Assembly: GCA_021325095.1 (NCBI GenBank)
Contig: JAJPHV010000026.1
Span: forward strand, 1 to 43,649
Length of the DNA stretch: 43,649 bases
Source of the DNA: Chloroflexota bacterium
GTDB taxonomy: Bacteria; Chloroflexota; Anaerolineae; Aggregatilineales; UBA2796
Direction of reading: 5' to 3'
Positions 25,505 to 33,940 of this stretch are shown here, piece by piece. Both the position numbers and the translations under genes were made by a program. Every line of letters begins with the position of its first letter. The first letter of the stretch is position 1. The notes under the pieces are model-generated. The model saw only the letters and a program-made list of their open reading frames with translations, searched no databases and was not told the DNA's origin.

Positions 25505-25553
25505 ATGGACTGAGCGATGAGGACAGGGTAGAAGGCCATTAACTTCGATTCTG

Positions 25554-25590
25554 CCCCCTCTCGCAAGCAGAGAGGGGCAGGGGGTGAGGT
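25554..25590. repeat. Palindromic repeat family 1, copy 7 (single hairpin)
   Basis: CCCCCTCTCGCAAGCAGAGAGGGG (a type-2 hairpin) followed by CAGGGGGTGAGGT. It lies 50 bases after the lipoprotein stop and 75 before the PrsW-like gene, and is the only recognised element in the gap 25505-25664. Confidence 0.75.
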
Positions 25591-25664
25591 AAATTCCTGG
25601 CTCAGTCCGCATCACGATTTGCGGCGGCGCGGTAAAATGGCCCCAAAGGAGATTACACGAACTC

Positions 25665-26573
25665 GTGTCGTTTGAACCCATTCTGCTCGCGCCGCAAAAA
25701 GAAGAACAGGAGCTTTACCCCTACCGTCGGGTATGGCGCACCGCCCTCATCGAGATCGGCATCCTGCTGCTCGTCACCGTCGGCACGGTCCTTGCCGTGC
25801 GTTTCATCTCACCGCGCATCGGCGAGGGACAGCGCCAGACCATTGGACTGGCTTACGCGCTGCTGCCGCTTGGCCTGTGGATGGTCTTTTCGTACCTGGG
25901 CGAACGGCGCGTGCCGGAGCCGCGCCCGCGCCTGTTCACCGTCGCCATTCTGGGTGCCCTGGTCGCCAATGCCGTTGGGCTGCCGCTGGTCAACCGGCTA
26001 CTGAACGTCAACGAATGGCTGGCGACGGCTCCTGGATCATCTCGTCTGATCGGTTATATGCTGACGGTGGGCATCAGCCAGGAATTTTTGAAATACGCTG
26101 TCGTGCGCTACAGCGTGTGGCCCGGCGCCTTTCGCATCCGAAGTGACGGCGTCGCCTACATGCTGGCAGCGGCGATTGGCTATGCAACGGTGGTGAACGT
26201 CGATTTTGTCCTGAATAACAACGCGAATCCCTCGGTCTACGCGCTGCGCGTCGCGGAGTTTACGCTGACGCACCTTGCTACCAGCACGATCATGGGTTAT
26301 TTCCTGGCCGAGCTAAAACTGACGCGGGACACGGCTATTTTCTGGATGCCCGGCGGCCTGGTGCTGGCAGCGCTGCTGGCCTCGCTATCCATCGTTCTGC
26401 GCGGCGGGTTGATCGTCGGCGGCATTGGCCCCTCCTCCACCGGCAACACAGCCTTTCAGGGGCTGGGCGCAGCGGTGTTCCTGGTCGTTTTCCTTTTCGC
26501 CAGCATTTACTTTTTGATCAATAACGCCGACGAGCGCGCTCAATTGCGCGGGCGGTTGGATTTCCAGCGATGA
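25665..26573 (+). CDS. PrsW-like membrane protein
   Basis: A 302-residue protein with eight or so hydrophobic helices. The pattern is that of PrsW (CPBP-like glutamic intramembrane proteases): S-Q-E-F-L-K at residues 138-143 in place of the EExxK motif, R-I-R-S-D-G-V-A-Y (156-165) in place of the d-DG motif, and H203 in L-T-H-L-A-T-S-T-I-M-G. The first glutamate is Gln139 and the usual E-N pair is V-N-V-D (177-180), so catalysis is doubtful. The start is GTG at 25665; the GGAG upstream is rather far. It overlaps the next gene by four bases (ATGA). In Bacillus PrsW cleaves an anti-sigma factor; here the partner might be one of the two following proteins. Confidence 0.65.
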   Translation: MSFEPILLAPQKEEQELYPYRRVWRTALIEIGILLLVTVGTVLAVRFISPRIGEGQRQTIGLAYALLPLGLWMVFSYLGERRVPEPRPRLFTVAILGALVANAVGLPLVNRLLNVNEWLATAPGSSRLIGYMLTVGISQEFLKYAVVRYSVWPGAFRIRSDGVAYMLAAAIGYATVVNVDFVLNNNANPSVYALRVAEFTLTHLATSTIMGYFLAELKLTRDTAIFWMPGGLVLAALLASLSIVLRGGLIVGGIGPSSTGNTAFQGLGAAVFLVVFLFASIYFLINNADERAQLRGRLDFQR

Positions 26574-27172
26574 TCGAGATCATCACCCCCCAATCTGCCG
26601 AACTCAACTTCCGCCAGCGCTGGGCCAGCTACCTGACCATCGCCGTCGCCGTCGTGGGGCTGCTGGGTGGTGTGCTGCTGCGTTCCAGCATCATCGATGC
26701 GACAGTGCGCTTTGAGAACAAACAGGCCGGGATCGCCGTTCGCTACCCGGTGAACTGGCTGTTGGACGAAAACCGCGAGGATTTTGTGCTGCGCGTGGAA
26801 GACCCGGCGGCCACCCCATTCAAAACCATGCTGCAAATCTCGATTGTGCCCATAGGGCAGGGGGCGCGCTCGGCGCTGGACATCCTGAACCCGCTGAACA
26901 TCAGCCGGGCCACATCGCTGCCTTCCTACCGTACCCTCGAAATCAGCCCGATCCGGTTGCCCAATGGGACGTCAGCCACACAGATGCTCTATGCCTACGC
27001 TGCCAGCGAAGCGAACCCGATCCTGCAATCCATCCCGATTGTCGTGCGCGCAATTGACGTTGTGGTGCTGCGCAGCAGCCAGGCTGTGATTATCACTTAC
27101 CGCGCAGATGCCGAATCTTTCGAGCGCAATCAGCACTATTTCGAGGCTTTCCTGAGATCATTGGAGTTTTAG
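26570..27172 (+). CDS. Membrane-anchored PsbP-like protein
   Basis: A 200-residue protein with one N-terminal helix (residues about 20-38, L-T-I-A-V-A-V-V-G-L-L-G-G-V-L) and an exported domain of about 160 residues. The domain begins R-F-E-N-K-Q-A-G-I-A-V-R-Y-P-V-N-W-L, the hallmark opening of PsbP/DUF1795 folds, and ends with the helix that closes the fold (F-E-R-N-Q-H-Y-F-E-A-F-L-R-S-L). Its function is not known. Coupled to the PrsW-like gene by a four-base overlap and followed three bases later by the serine protease, so the three form one operon. Confidence 0.7.
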   Translation: MIEIITPQSAELNFRQRWASYLTIAVAVVGLLGGVLLRSSIIDATVRFENKQAGIAVRYPVNWLLDENREDFVLRVEDPAATPFKTMLQISIVPIGQGARSALDILNPLNISRATSLPSYRTLEISPIRLPNGTSATQMLYAYAASEANPILQSIPIVVRAIDVVVLRSSQAVIITYRADAESFERNQHYFEAFLRSLEF

Positions 27173-27175
27173 CGT

Positions 27176-29536
27176 ATGGCAGGCCAGACCTCGCTCCGAG
27201 CCGTTCGCCGTAAGCGGGCAGCCAGATGGTTCAGAAATAGCTGTCAGGCCAACTTCCATCGACTCATCAGGCGCACCGGGCTAACTGTCGTGCTGCTGCT
27301 GGCCTGCTTTGCGCAGCCAGCGCTGCCGATGCACCGGGCCGAGGCCGCGCCGCTGCGACAGGCGACCTTCGACGCGACAAAGGCACAGCGCGCTACCGTC
27401 TACATCATGCAGACCTATACCAACGCGCTCGGCCAGGCTGTCATCTCTTGCGTCGGATCGGGGACGCTGGTCAGCGCTGACGGACTGATCCTGACCAACG
27501 CCCACATCGCCGTGTCCAGCGACACGTGCCGCTCGGATAAGATCGTGATCGGGCTGACGGTGCGGATCGGCGAGCCGCCTGTCGCCCGCTATTATGCCGA
27601 AGTCGTCGCGCAGAACGTCGGCTGGGACCTGGCCGTGCTGCGCATTACCAGCAGTATCGACGGTATTCCCGTCAATCGTGCCACACTGGCACTGCCCTTT
27701 GCCGAGCTTGGCGATTCCGAAGATGCCAATCTGGACGACACCATCAATGTGGTCGGCTACGTACAGGCCGATGAAAAATCGAATGGAGCCGTGCAGGTCA
27801 TTCGGGCTACCATCAGTGGCTTCACCGCGGAAGCGCGCGTCGGGGATCGGGCCTGGATCAAGACCAGCGCCATCATCCCCGGCGGCATGAGTGGGGGCGG
27901 CGTTTACAGCACTGCGGGCACATTGATCGGCATTCCGACTGTTGCCCCCTCGCGGAGCAGTGGGCAGTCGGTTGACTGCCGCCGTGTCCAGGACTCCAAC
28001 GCCGATGGCCGTGTCGATGACCAGGACACATGCATCCCGATCAGCAGCTTCGTGAACGCCATGCGCCCCTCGCGGCTGGCGCGCGGGCTGGTGCTCGCCG
28101 CACAGCTTGGCCTCACGCCGTCCTTGCCACCGAAGGCGCAGCCGGAGCCGAAACCCTCCAGCCCGCCCACTTTCAGCCGTCTGTTTTTCGCTCAGGGCGT
28201 GAACCAGGCCGGGATGCCGTCGAGCGTGGTGACGGGTCTGCCCTCCGGCGTTCAGCGCCTCTACCTGTTCTTCGACTTTGATAACATGGTGGATGGCCTG
28301 ATCTACGAACTGCGCACGACACTGGATGGCATTCCCAACCCGACCTTTAGCCTGGCCCCGGCCACATGGAGCGGTGGACGCCAGGGCCTGTGGTACATCG
28401 GTAGCACGGCGCAGGTCTGGCCCAACGGCACTTACGAATTCACGCTCTTCATCGAGGGCGCGCGCATCGCCAGCAAGCAGATCACGATTGGCGGCCCGGC
28501 CAAGCCCGTGCCCACCTTCGCCGACATTCTCTTTGGCATTCTGAATTCCCGGCAAGAACTGGTCAGCACGGGCAATGTGCTGCCTGTCGGGAACACCATT
28601 AATGCGGAATTTGTCTTCAACAACATACCGCCCAACACGCACTGGAAACAGGAATGGTATTACGAGGGCCTGAAGGTCTCCGAGAGCGCAGGCGACTGGA
28701 CGGATGGCCCGAACGGCAAGCGCTCAGTAAGCGCCACCGGCTCCGCCGAGCAGCCCTTGCAGCCGGGCCGTTACCGGCTCGAACTGCGCATCGGGCCAGA
28801 GGAAGAACTGGCCGCCACCTCCGATTTTATTATGGCCGGAGCGCAGAACGTGCTGAAAACGGAGATTTTTAGCAAATTATCGTTTGCAACGGCCTTACAG
28901 GACAACCAGCCGGGCGGGATCGTGGGCGCAGCCTTTCCCAACACACTCCAACAACTGTACGCCACCTTCGATTGGCGTGAGATCGCCCCCGGCACGCCCT
29001 GGACGTGGCGCTGGACGGTGGACGGCAACCCGCTTTTCGAGGTCACGCAGCCCTGGACTGGCGAACCCAGTGGCAGCACCTTCTGGGTGCGCCTGGACAG
29101 TCGGGGGCACATCCCGGACGGCTCGTACAAGATCGAGTTGCTGGTCGGCGGGGTTGTCATGGCGACGGCTACGGCAAAGGTCGGCCTGGGGCAGCTTCCG
29201 GTCACGACTTTTGGCGCGGCGCAGGGTGTTCAATTGCAGGGGCGCATCGTCGATGCTGAGACCGGTAAGGGTATTCCGGGCGTGTCATTTCTGGTTCTCA
29301 AGACCGACATTGACACCCGCGATTTCACCTGGGACATGTCCCAGGTTTATGATATGTCGCTGACCGACTCGGACGGCCAGTACAGCCTCTCCAGACTACT
29401 GGTGCGCGACAGCAAAGTCGCCTACAGCATCATCGTCCTGGCACGCGGCTACTTGCCCGTCTCGATGGACGGCCTGCGCATCGACGACAAAACTCAAAAC
29501 CCGCTGACCATCAACGTCGAACTGAACCGCGATTGA
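27176..29536 (+). CDS. Secreted trypsin-like serine protease with Ig-like repeats
   Basis: A 786-residue exported protein. Residues 1-58: Arg-rich tail and a hydrophobic signal (T-V-V-L-L-L-A-C-F-A), cleavage near A-E-A-A. Residues 70-300: a DegP/HtrA-like S1C protease fold with triad H110 (L-T-N-A-H-I), D151 (G-W-D-L-A-V-L) and S239 (G-G-M-S-G-G-G); no PDZ domain. Residues 273-286 hold an Asp-rich calcium-type loop (D-S-N-A-D-G-R-V-D-D-Q-D). A Pro-rich linker (315-333) leads to three related beta domains of about 105 residues each, all with a W-x-W/Y-...-G motif, and a C-terminal carboxypeptidase-regulatory-like (CNA-B) domain from about residue 682 (G-R-I-V-D-A-E-T-G-K-G-I-P-G-V). All catalytic residues are intact. 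Likely works at the cell surface. Confidence 0.88.
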   Translation: MAGQTSLRAVRRKRAARWFRNSCQANFHRLIRRTGLTVVLLLACFAQPALPMHRAEAAPLRQATFDATKAQRATVYIMQTYTNALGQAVISCVGSGTLVSADGLILTNAHIAVSSDTCRSDKIVIGLTVRIGEPPVARYYAEVVAQNVGWDLAVLRITSSIDGIPVNRATLALPFAELGDSEDANLDDTINVVGYVQADEKSNGAVQVIRATISGFTAEARVGDRAWIKTSAIIPGGMSGGGVYSTAGTLIGIPTVAPSRSSGQSVDCRRVQDSNADGRVDDQDTCIPISSFVNAMRPSRLARGLVLAAQLGLTPSLPPKAQPEPKPSSPPTFSRLFFAQGVNQAGMPSSVVTGLPSGVQRLYLFFDFDNMVDGLIYELRTTLDGIPNPTFSLAPATWSGGRQGLWYIGSTAQVWPNGTYEFTLFIEGARIASKQITIGGPAKPVPTFADILFGILNSRQELVSTGNVLPVGNTINAEFVFNNIPPNTHWKQEWYYEGLKVSESAGDWTDGPNGKRSVSATGSAEQPLQPGRYRLELRIGPEEELAATSDFIMAGAQNVLKTEIFSKLSFATALQDNQPGGIVGAAFPNTLQQLYATFDWREIAPGTPWTWRWTVDGNPLFEVTQPWTGEPSGSTFWVRLDSRGHIPDGSYKIELLVGGVVMATATAKVGLGQLPVTTFGAAQGVQLQGRIVDAETGKGIPGVSFLVLKTDIDTRDFTWDMSQVYDMSLTDSDGQYSLSRLLVRDSKVAYSIIVLARGYLPVSMDGLRIDDKTQNPLTINVELNRD

Positions 29537-29547
29537 GGCTCGATAAA

Positions 29548-29643
29548 CCTCACCCCCAACCCCTCTCCACCTTGTGGAGAGGGGAGTCTGGACGGGTCGG
29601 TTCCCCCTCTCCGCTGCGCAGAGAGGGGGGCAGGGGGTGAGGT
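29548..29643. repeat. Palindromic repeat family 1, copy 8 (two hairpins, best preserved)
   Basis: Opens CCTCACCCCCAACCCC 11 bases after the protease stop, contains a type-1 hairpin (CCCCTCTCCACC / TGGAGAGGGG) and a type-2 hairpin (CCCCCTCTCCGCTGC / GCAGAGAGGGGG), and closes CAGGGGGTGAGGT. Outer ends are exact inverted copies (CCTCACCCC / GGGGTGAGG). The rest of the gap to the next gene (29644-29836) holds no clear promoter. Confidence 0.85.
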
Positions 29644-29836
29644 CAAGCCCCGGCCCAACTCCGCCCACTGGCATGACCTTTCAAAGTTACGACTCACGAC
29701 TTCCCCCAACTTTGTTACGGCAATGATAACTCAAAATCCGCTGAATAGTTGTATTCTTGACTGAGAACGTCCACCTGGTGGAGCGCGCCCGCCGATCCTG
29801 TACACGGCGAGCGCGCTGCCGGAAGCCGAGCAATCA

Positions 29837-32800
29837 ATGCCCCTCCACCGAATCACGCATCCCCTGAAACCCCTCTGGTACTCGGTAACTGAGCCGTCGA
29901 GCACCGTGCGTGGCAAAGAGCAGCGGCGACAGGCACGCCTGTTCGCCTCGCTGCTGATAGCCATTATCCTGCTGGGCTTTGCCAGCAACGTGGTCTGGCT
30001 CGTCTCTGAAGTAGAGGGGCCAAACCCATCGCAGCATCAAAAGCTGTTTTTGAATCTGGGGATGGATGCCCTGCTGCTGATCCCATACTGGTTGAGCCGT
30101 ACCCGGCGCTACATTCTGGGCTTCAAGCTATTCGTCGGCTTAACCTCCCTGACAATTTTCCTGGTGGCTATCCCGACGAACAGCGCCAGTGAGCTTTATA
30201 TCCTCGATTACCTGGTGGTTTCCCTGTTCCTGTGCAGCCTGTTTTTGTCGTTGCAGATGACCGGGGTGCTGCTGGCGGCTCATCTGATCGGCATCGCCAT
30301 ATTCGGCCTCGTGGTGAACTTCCCAGGTCTGACGCGCGGGCAGGTTTTTTTCGGCCCGCTACTCTTCAATGCGCTGGCGTCCTGTGCGATTCTCCTGGTC
30401 GTGCATCACCGTAACTGGCTGGAACAGGAGCGCCAGTCTGCGCTGCGCGAAAGCGAACGCAAATACCGCTTGGTGATCGAGCAGGCGTCGGACGGCATTG
30501 GCGTGGTCGATCAACAGGGCCATTTTCTCGAATTGAACTCCGCACTCAGCCAGATGCTCGGTTATTCTCAGGAGGAAATCCTGGGCCTTCGGGTACGGGA
30601 CGTGGTCGTCCAGGCCGATCTCGCCACCGCGCTGGCGCAGCTAGACCAACTCTCACTGACGGGGACGGCTCTGACCACCCTCGAAGTGCGGCGTAAGGAC
30701 GGTACACATCTCCCTGTGGAAGTCAGTTCGAAACAACTGGAGGATGGCCGTATCCAGGCTTTTGTCCGTGATATTACCGCGCGCAGACAGGCAGAAGAGG
30801 CACTCCGGCTGTCCGAGCAGCGCTTTTCGAGAGCCTTTCAGGCCAGCCCCTTGCCCACCTGCATTACGACGCTGCACGAACAGCGCCTGATCGATGCCAA
30901 CGAGAGCTTTTTCCATTTCTTCGGGTTTTCCAAAGAGGAAGTCCTGGGGCGGATCGTCACCGAACTGGGGGCTACGCTGACTTTCCTGGATAAGGCTTCC
31001 GTCGCCCAGAAGATGGCAGCGGATCAGCCCTTGCGCAACATCGAAGCGGTGGTTAGCACCATATCGGGTGACACCCGAAACGTTCTGCTCTCCATCGAGT
31101 TCATCGACCTGAACGGCCAGCAGTGCGCGCTGTCTATCTTCCAGGATATTACCGAACGCAAGCGCGCCGAGGAAGCCTTGTCGCAGGAACGCAGCCTGCT
31201 CAGGACGCTGATCGACAATTTGCCTGACTATATTTTCATCAAAGACGCAGAAGGGCGCTTCCTGATCAGCAACACGGCCCATTCGCGTGCGGCGCAGAGA
31301 ACCATCGCCGGTTCACCGGTTGGGCGAACTGCCTCTGACCTGTTCCCGCCCGATTTTGCCAAACAATACCAGGCGGATGATCAAGCCGTCCTGCAAAGCG
31401 GCCAGGCGCTCATTAACGTCGAACGAATCACCATCGGCGAGGACGGCAACCCTCGTTGGGTGCTGACGACGAAGGTTCCGCTCCGCGATTCAACGGGTAA
31501 GATCACCGGGCTGGTCGGCATCAGTCGGGACATCACCGAGCGCAAGCGTGCCGAAGACCGCTTCCGCTCATTACTCGAGTCCGCGCCGGACGCCATGGTC
31601 ATCGCCAACGGCAATGGCGAAATCGTGCTTGTCAACAGCCGGGCCGAACTGATCGGGCAACGTGTTGAGGTGCTCATCCCCGAAGCGCTGCGCAACCAGC
31701 ATCGGGTGAAACGTACTGCCTACAACGCTGATCCACACGCGTTCATGCTCGGCAGTGGGCTGGACCTCTTCGCCCTGCGCAAAGATGGCGGCCAGTTCCC
31801 GGTTGAAGTCAGTCTCAGCCCCATCGTCACTGAGGAGGGCACGCTCCTTGTCAGTGCCATCCGCGACATCACCGGGCGCAAACAGGCCGAAGAGGCGCTC
31901 CGTAAAGCACAGGAGGCCGAGCACGAACAGCGCGTCTTGGCCGAAGCGCTGCGCGACACCGCCGCCGCGTTGACCAGTGCACTCAACCCGGACGTGGTGA
32001 TGCAGCGCATCCTGGAGAACCTGGGGCGTGTGGTGGCGCACGAGGCCGTCAACATCATGCTGATCGAAGGCGATAGCGCCCGTATCGCTTACCGGCGCGG
32101 CTATCCTTCTCTGGATGAGAACGGCCAGCAGCCCGAAGTCGTGCCGCTTAACGTCGCCAACCTGCGCGAGATGATCATTTCGTCGGCTCCATGCCTCATC
32201 CCGGATGTGACTGTCTATCCCGGTTGGGCCGCGATCCCTGGAACAGCATGGATACGCTCCTACCTGGGTGCGCCGCTGCGCGTGCATGGTTCAACGCTCG
32301 GATTTATCAATCTGGACAGCGCGACGCCGAACTTTTTCAACCACGTGCACGCGGAGCGCTTGCAAGCCTTCGCCGACCAGGCGGCCATTGCCATCGAAAA
32401 CGCGCAGCTTTACAATGAATTGCTGCACCACGCGACCAAACTTGAACTGCACGTAGCCGAGCGCACCGCCGAACTGTCTCATGCCAAAGAACGGGTCGAG
32501 GCCATTCTGAGCAACAGCAGCGACGCAGTAGCGGTACTCGAACTGGACGGAACGATCAGCCAGACCAACCCGGCCTTTCGCGCTATGTTCGGTCACCAGG
32601 CCCACGACTTATCACTGCCCCTCCTGGCTGAACCGGACAGCCGCCAGAAATTCAGCGAGGCCATTCAGTCGGTGCTTGGCAACGGACAGCCAGCGCGTTT
32701 GGAAATTTCGGCGCGGAATCAATGGGGCAATGTCTTCAGCGCGGATGTGGCCCTGTCGCCTATTCGCAGACAGGATGTCGGCCCGGCGAGCAAAGCGTTG

Positions 32801-33931
32801 TCCGGGGTCGTGTGCAGCATACGTGATATGACCGAACGCCGCCGCGCCGAGGAAGCATTGGCTCAGGAGCGTAACCTCCTGCGAACGGTGATTGACAATG
32901 TCCCGGATTTCATCTACGTGAAAGACGCCGAACACCGCTTTGTATTGTCGAACGCAAGTGTGGCGAAATTCTGGGCAACCACCCCCGACGAAATCGTTGG
33001 CAAAACCGATTTCGACCTGTTCCCTGAAGACCTGGCTGCTCACTTCCGCGACGATGAGCGGCTGATTATCGAAACTGCCCAGCCGCTGACCCATGAAGAA
33101 ATGGTGGTCGATCCGGCGGGCCGCAGGCGCGTTTTCCTGACGACCAAAGTGCCTCTCTTCGACAAGGACCTGCATGTGATCGGGCTGGTCGGCACAAGCC
33201 GGGACATTACCGAGAGCAAGCAGATCGAGAAGGAGTTGCAGGAACTCAATCGCCTCAAGACCGAATTTCTTTCCACAGCCGCCCACGAACTGCGCACCCC
33301 GCTCACATCGATACGCGGCTTCAGTGAAATCTTGCTGGCGCGTTCTTTCGGCGAGGAGCGGCAGCGCCGCTATCTCTCCCTCATCAATGAGCAGGCGGCG
33401 CAGCTAGGCAAATTGATCGACGATCTGCTGGATATTACCCGGCTTGAAACCCGGCGCAGCCTGGCGCTCGAACTCGGCCCGGTTGATCTGGCGCAACTGC
33501 TGGACAAGGCCGTTACCACCTTCGCTGAGTTTGCGCCGCGCCATCAGATCAAGATGGAGGGCCTCTCGCACTATCCGGCTGTCAAGGGCGATGCCTTCCG
33601 CCTGACGCAGGTGATCAACAACCTGCTCTCGAATGCGGTAAAGTATTCACCCAGAGGCGGCGTGGTCACCATCCGAACCCGGTTGCTTGCGGACTCGGTT
33701 GAGCTGTGTGTGCAGGACGAAGGGATCGGCATGACCGCCGAGCAGCAGGCACACCTGTTCGAGAAGTTCTACCGCGCCGACGCTTCCAATACGACGATCA
33801 GCGGAACGGGCCTGGGCCTGTCCATTTGCAAATTGATCGTCGAACTGCATGGCGGAAGGATATGGGTTGACAGCGAATATGGTGTCGGCACAAAGTTGTA
33901 TGTTACGCTGCCGCTGGCGACCAACTGCTAG
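29837..33931 (+). CDS. Large membrane sensor histidine kinase (6 PAS + GAF)
   Basis: A 1364-residue kinase. Residues 30-195 hold about six membrane helices; the rest is cytoplasmic. Then PAS domains start near residues 205, 330, 450 and 570, a GAF domain spans about 715-870, two further PAS domains start near 885 and 1010, HisKA has H1150 (A-A-H-E-L-R-T-P-L), and HATPase_c has N-L-L-S-N-A-V-K-Y, D-E-G-I-G-M and G-T-G-L-G-L. PAS3 and PAS6 are near copies (R-T-L-I-D-N-L-P-D-Y-I-F against R-T-V-I-D-N-V-P-D-F-I-Y), evidence of internal duplication. No receiver domain or response regulator gene is nearby. The ATG at 29837 has only a weak ribosome site. The surface-protein gene at 33941 follows nine bases later. 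Confidence 0.92.
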   Translation: MPLHRITHPLKPLWYSVTEPSSTVRGKEQRRQARLFASLLIAIILLGFASNVVWLVSEVEGPNPSQHQKLFLNLGMDALLLIPYWLSRTRRYILGFKLFVGLTSLTIFLVAIPTNSASELYILDYLVVSLFLCSLFLSLQMTGVLLAAHLIGIAIFGLVVNFPGLTRGQVFFGPLLFNALASCAILLVVHHRNWLEQERQSALRESERKYRLVIEQASDGIGVVDQQGHFLELNSALSQMLGYSQEEILGLRVRDVVVQADLATALAQLDQLSLTGTALTTLEVRRKDGTHLPVEVSSKQLEDGRIQAFVRDITARRQAEEALRLSEQRFSRAFQASPLPTCITTLHEQRLIDANESFFHFFGFSKEEVLGRIVTELGATLTFLDKASVAQKMAADQPLRNIEAVVSTISGDTRNVLLSIEFIDLNGQQCALSIFQDITERKRAEEALSQERSLLRTLIDNLPDYIFIKDAEGRFLISNTAHSRAAQRTIAGSPVGRTASDLFPPDFAKQYQADDQAVLQSGQALINVERITIGEDGNPRWVLTTKVPLRDSTGKITGLVGISRDITERKRAEDRFRSLLESAPDAMVIANGNGEIVLVNSRAELIGQRVEVLIPEALRNQHRVKRTAYNADPHAFMLGSGLDLFALRKDGGQFPVEVSLSPIVTEEGTLLVSAIRDITGRKQAEEALRKAQEAEHEQRVLAEALRDTAAALTSALNPDVVMQRILENLGRVVAHEAVNIMLIEGDSARIAYRRGYPSLDENGQQPEVVPLNVANLREMIISSAPCLIPDVTVYPGWAAIPGTAWIRSYLGAPLRVHGSTLGFINLDSATPNFFNHVHAERLQAFADQAAIAIENAQLYNELLHHATKLELHVAERTAELSHAKERVEAILSNSSDAVAVLELDGTISQTNPAFRAMFGHQAHDLSLPLLAEPDSRQKFSEAIQSVLGNGQPARLEISARNQWGNVFSADVALSPIRRQDVGPASKALSGVVCSIRDMTERRRAEEALAQERNLLRTVIDNVPDFIYVKDAEHRFVLSNASVAKFWATTPDEIVGKTDFDLFPEDLAAHFRDDERLIIETAQPLTHEEMVVDPAGRRRVFLTTKVPLFDKDLHVIGLVGTSRDITESKQIEKELQELNRLKTEFLSTAAHELRTPLTSIRGFSEILLARSFGEERQRRYLSLINEQAAQLGKLIDDLLDITRLETRRSLALELGPVDLAQLLDKAVTTFAEFAPRHQIKMEGLSHYPAVKGDAFRLTQVINNLLSNAVKYSPRGGVVTIRTRLLADSVELCVQDEGIGMTAEQQAHLFEKFYRADASNTTISGTGLGLSICKLIVELHGGRIWVDSEYGVGTKLYVTLPLATNC

Positions 33932-33940
33932 GCAAACCTC

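Noticed and set aside
24785..25681. Minus-strand open frame of about 300 codons opposite the lipoprotein
   Set aside because: Arg/Gly-rich shadow of a gene with a convincing lipobox and Gmad2 domain.
27281..28642. Minus-strand open frame of about 450 codons opposite the serine protease
   Set aside because: The plus strand has the complete protease triad and signal peptide; the minus frame shows no motif.
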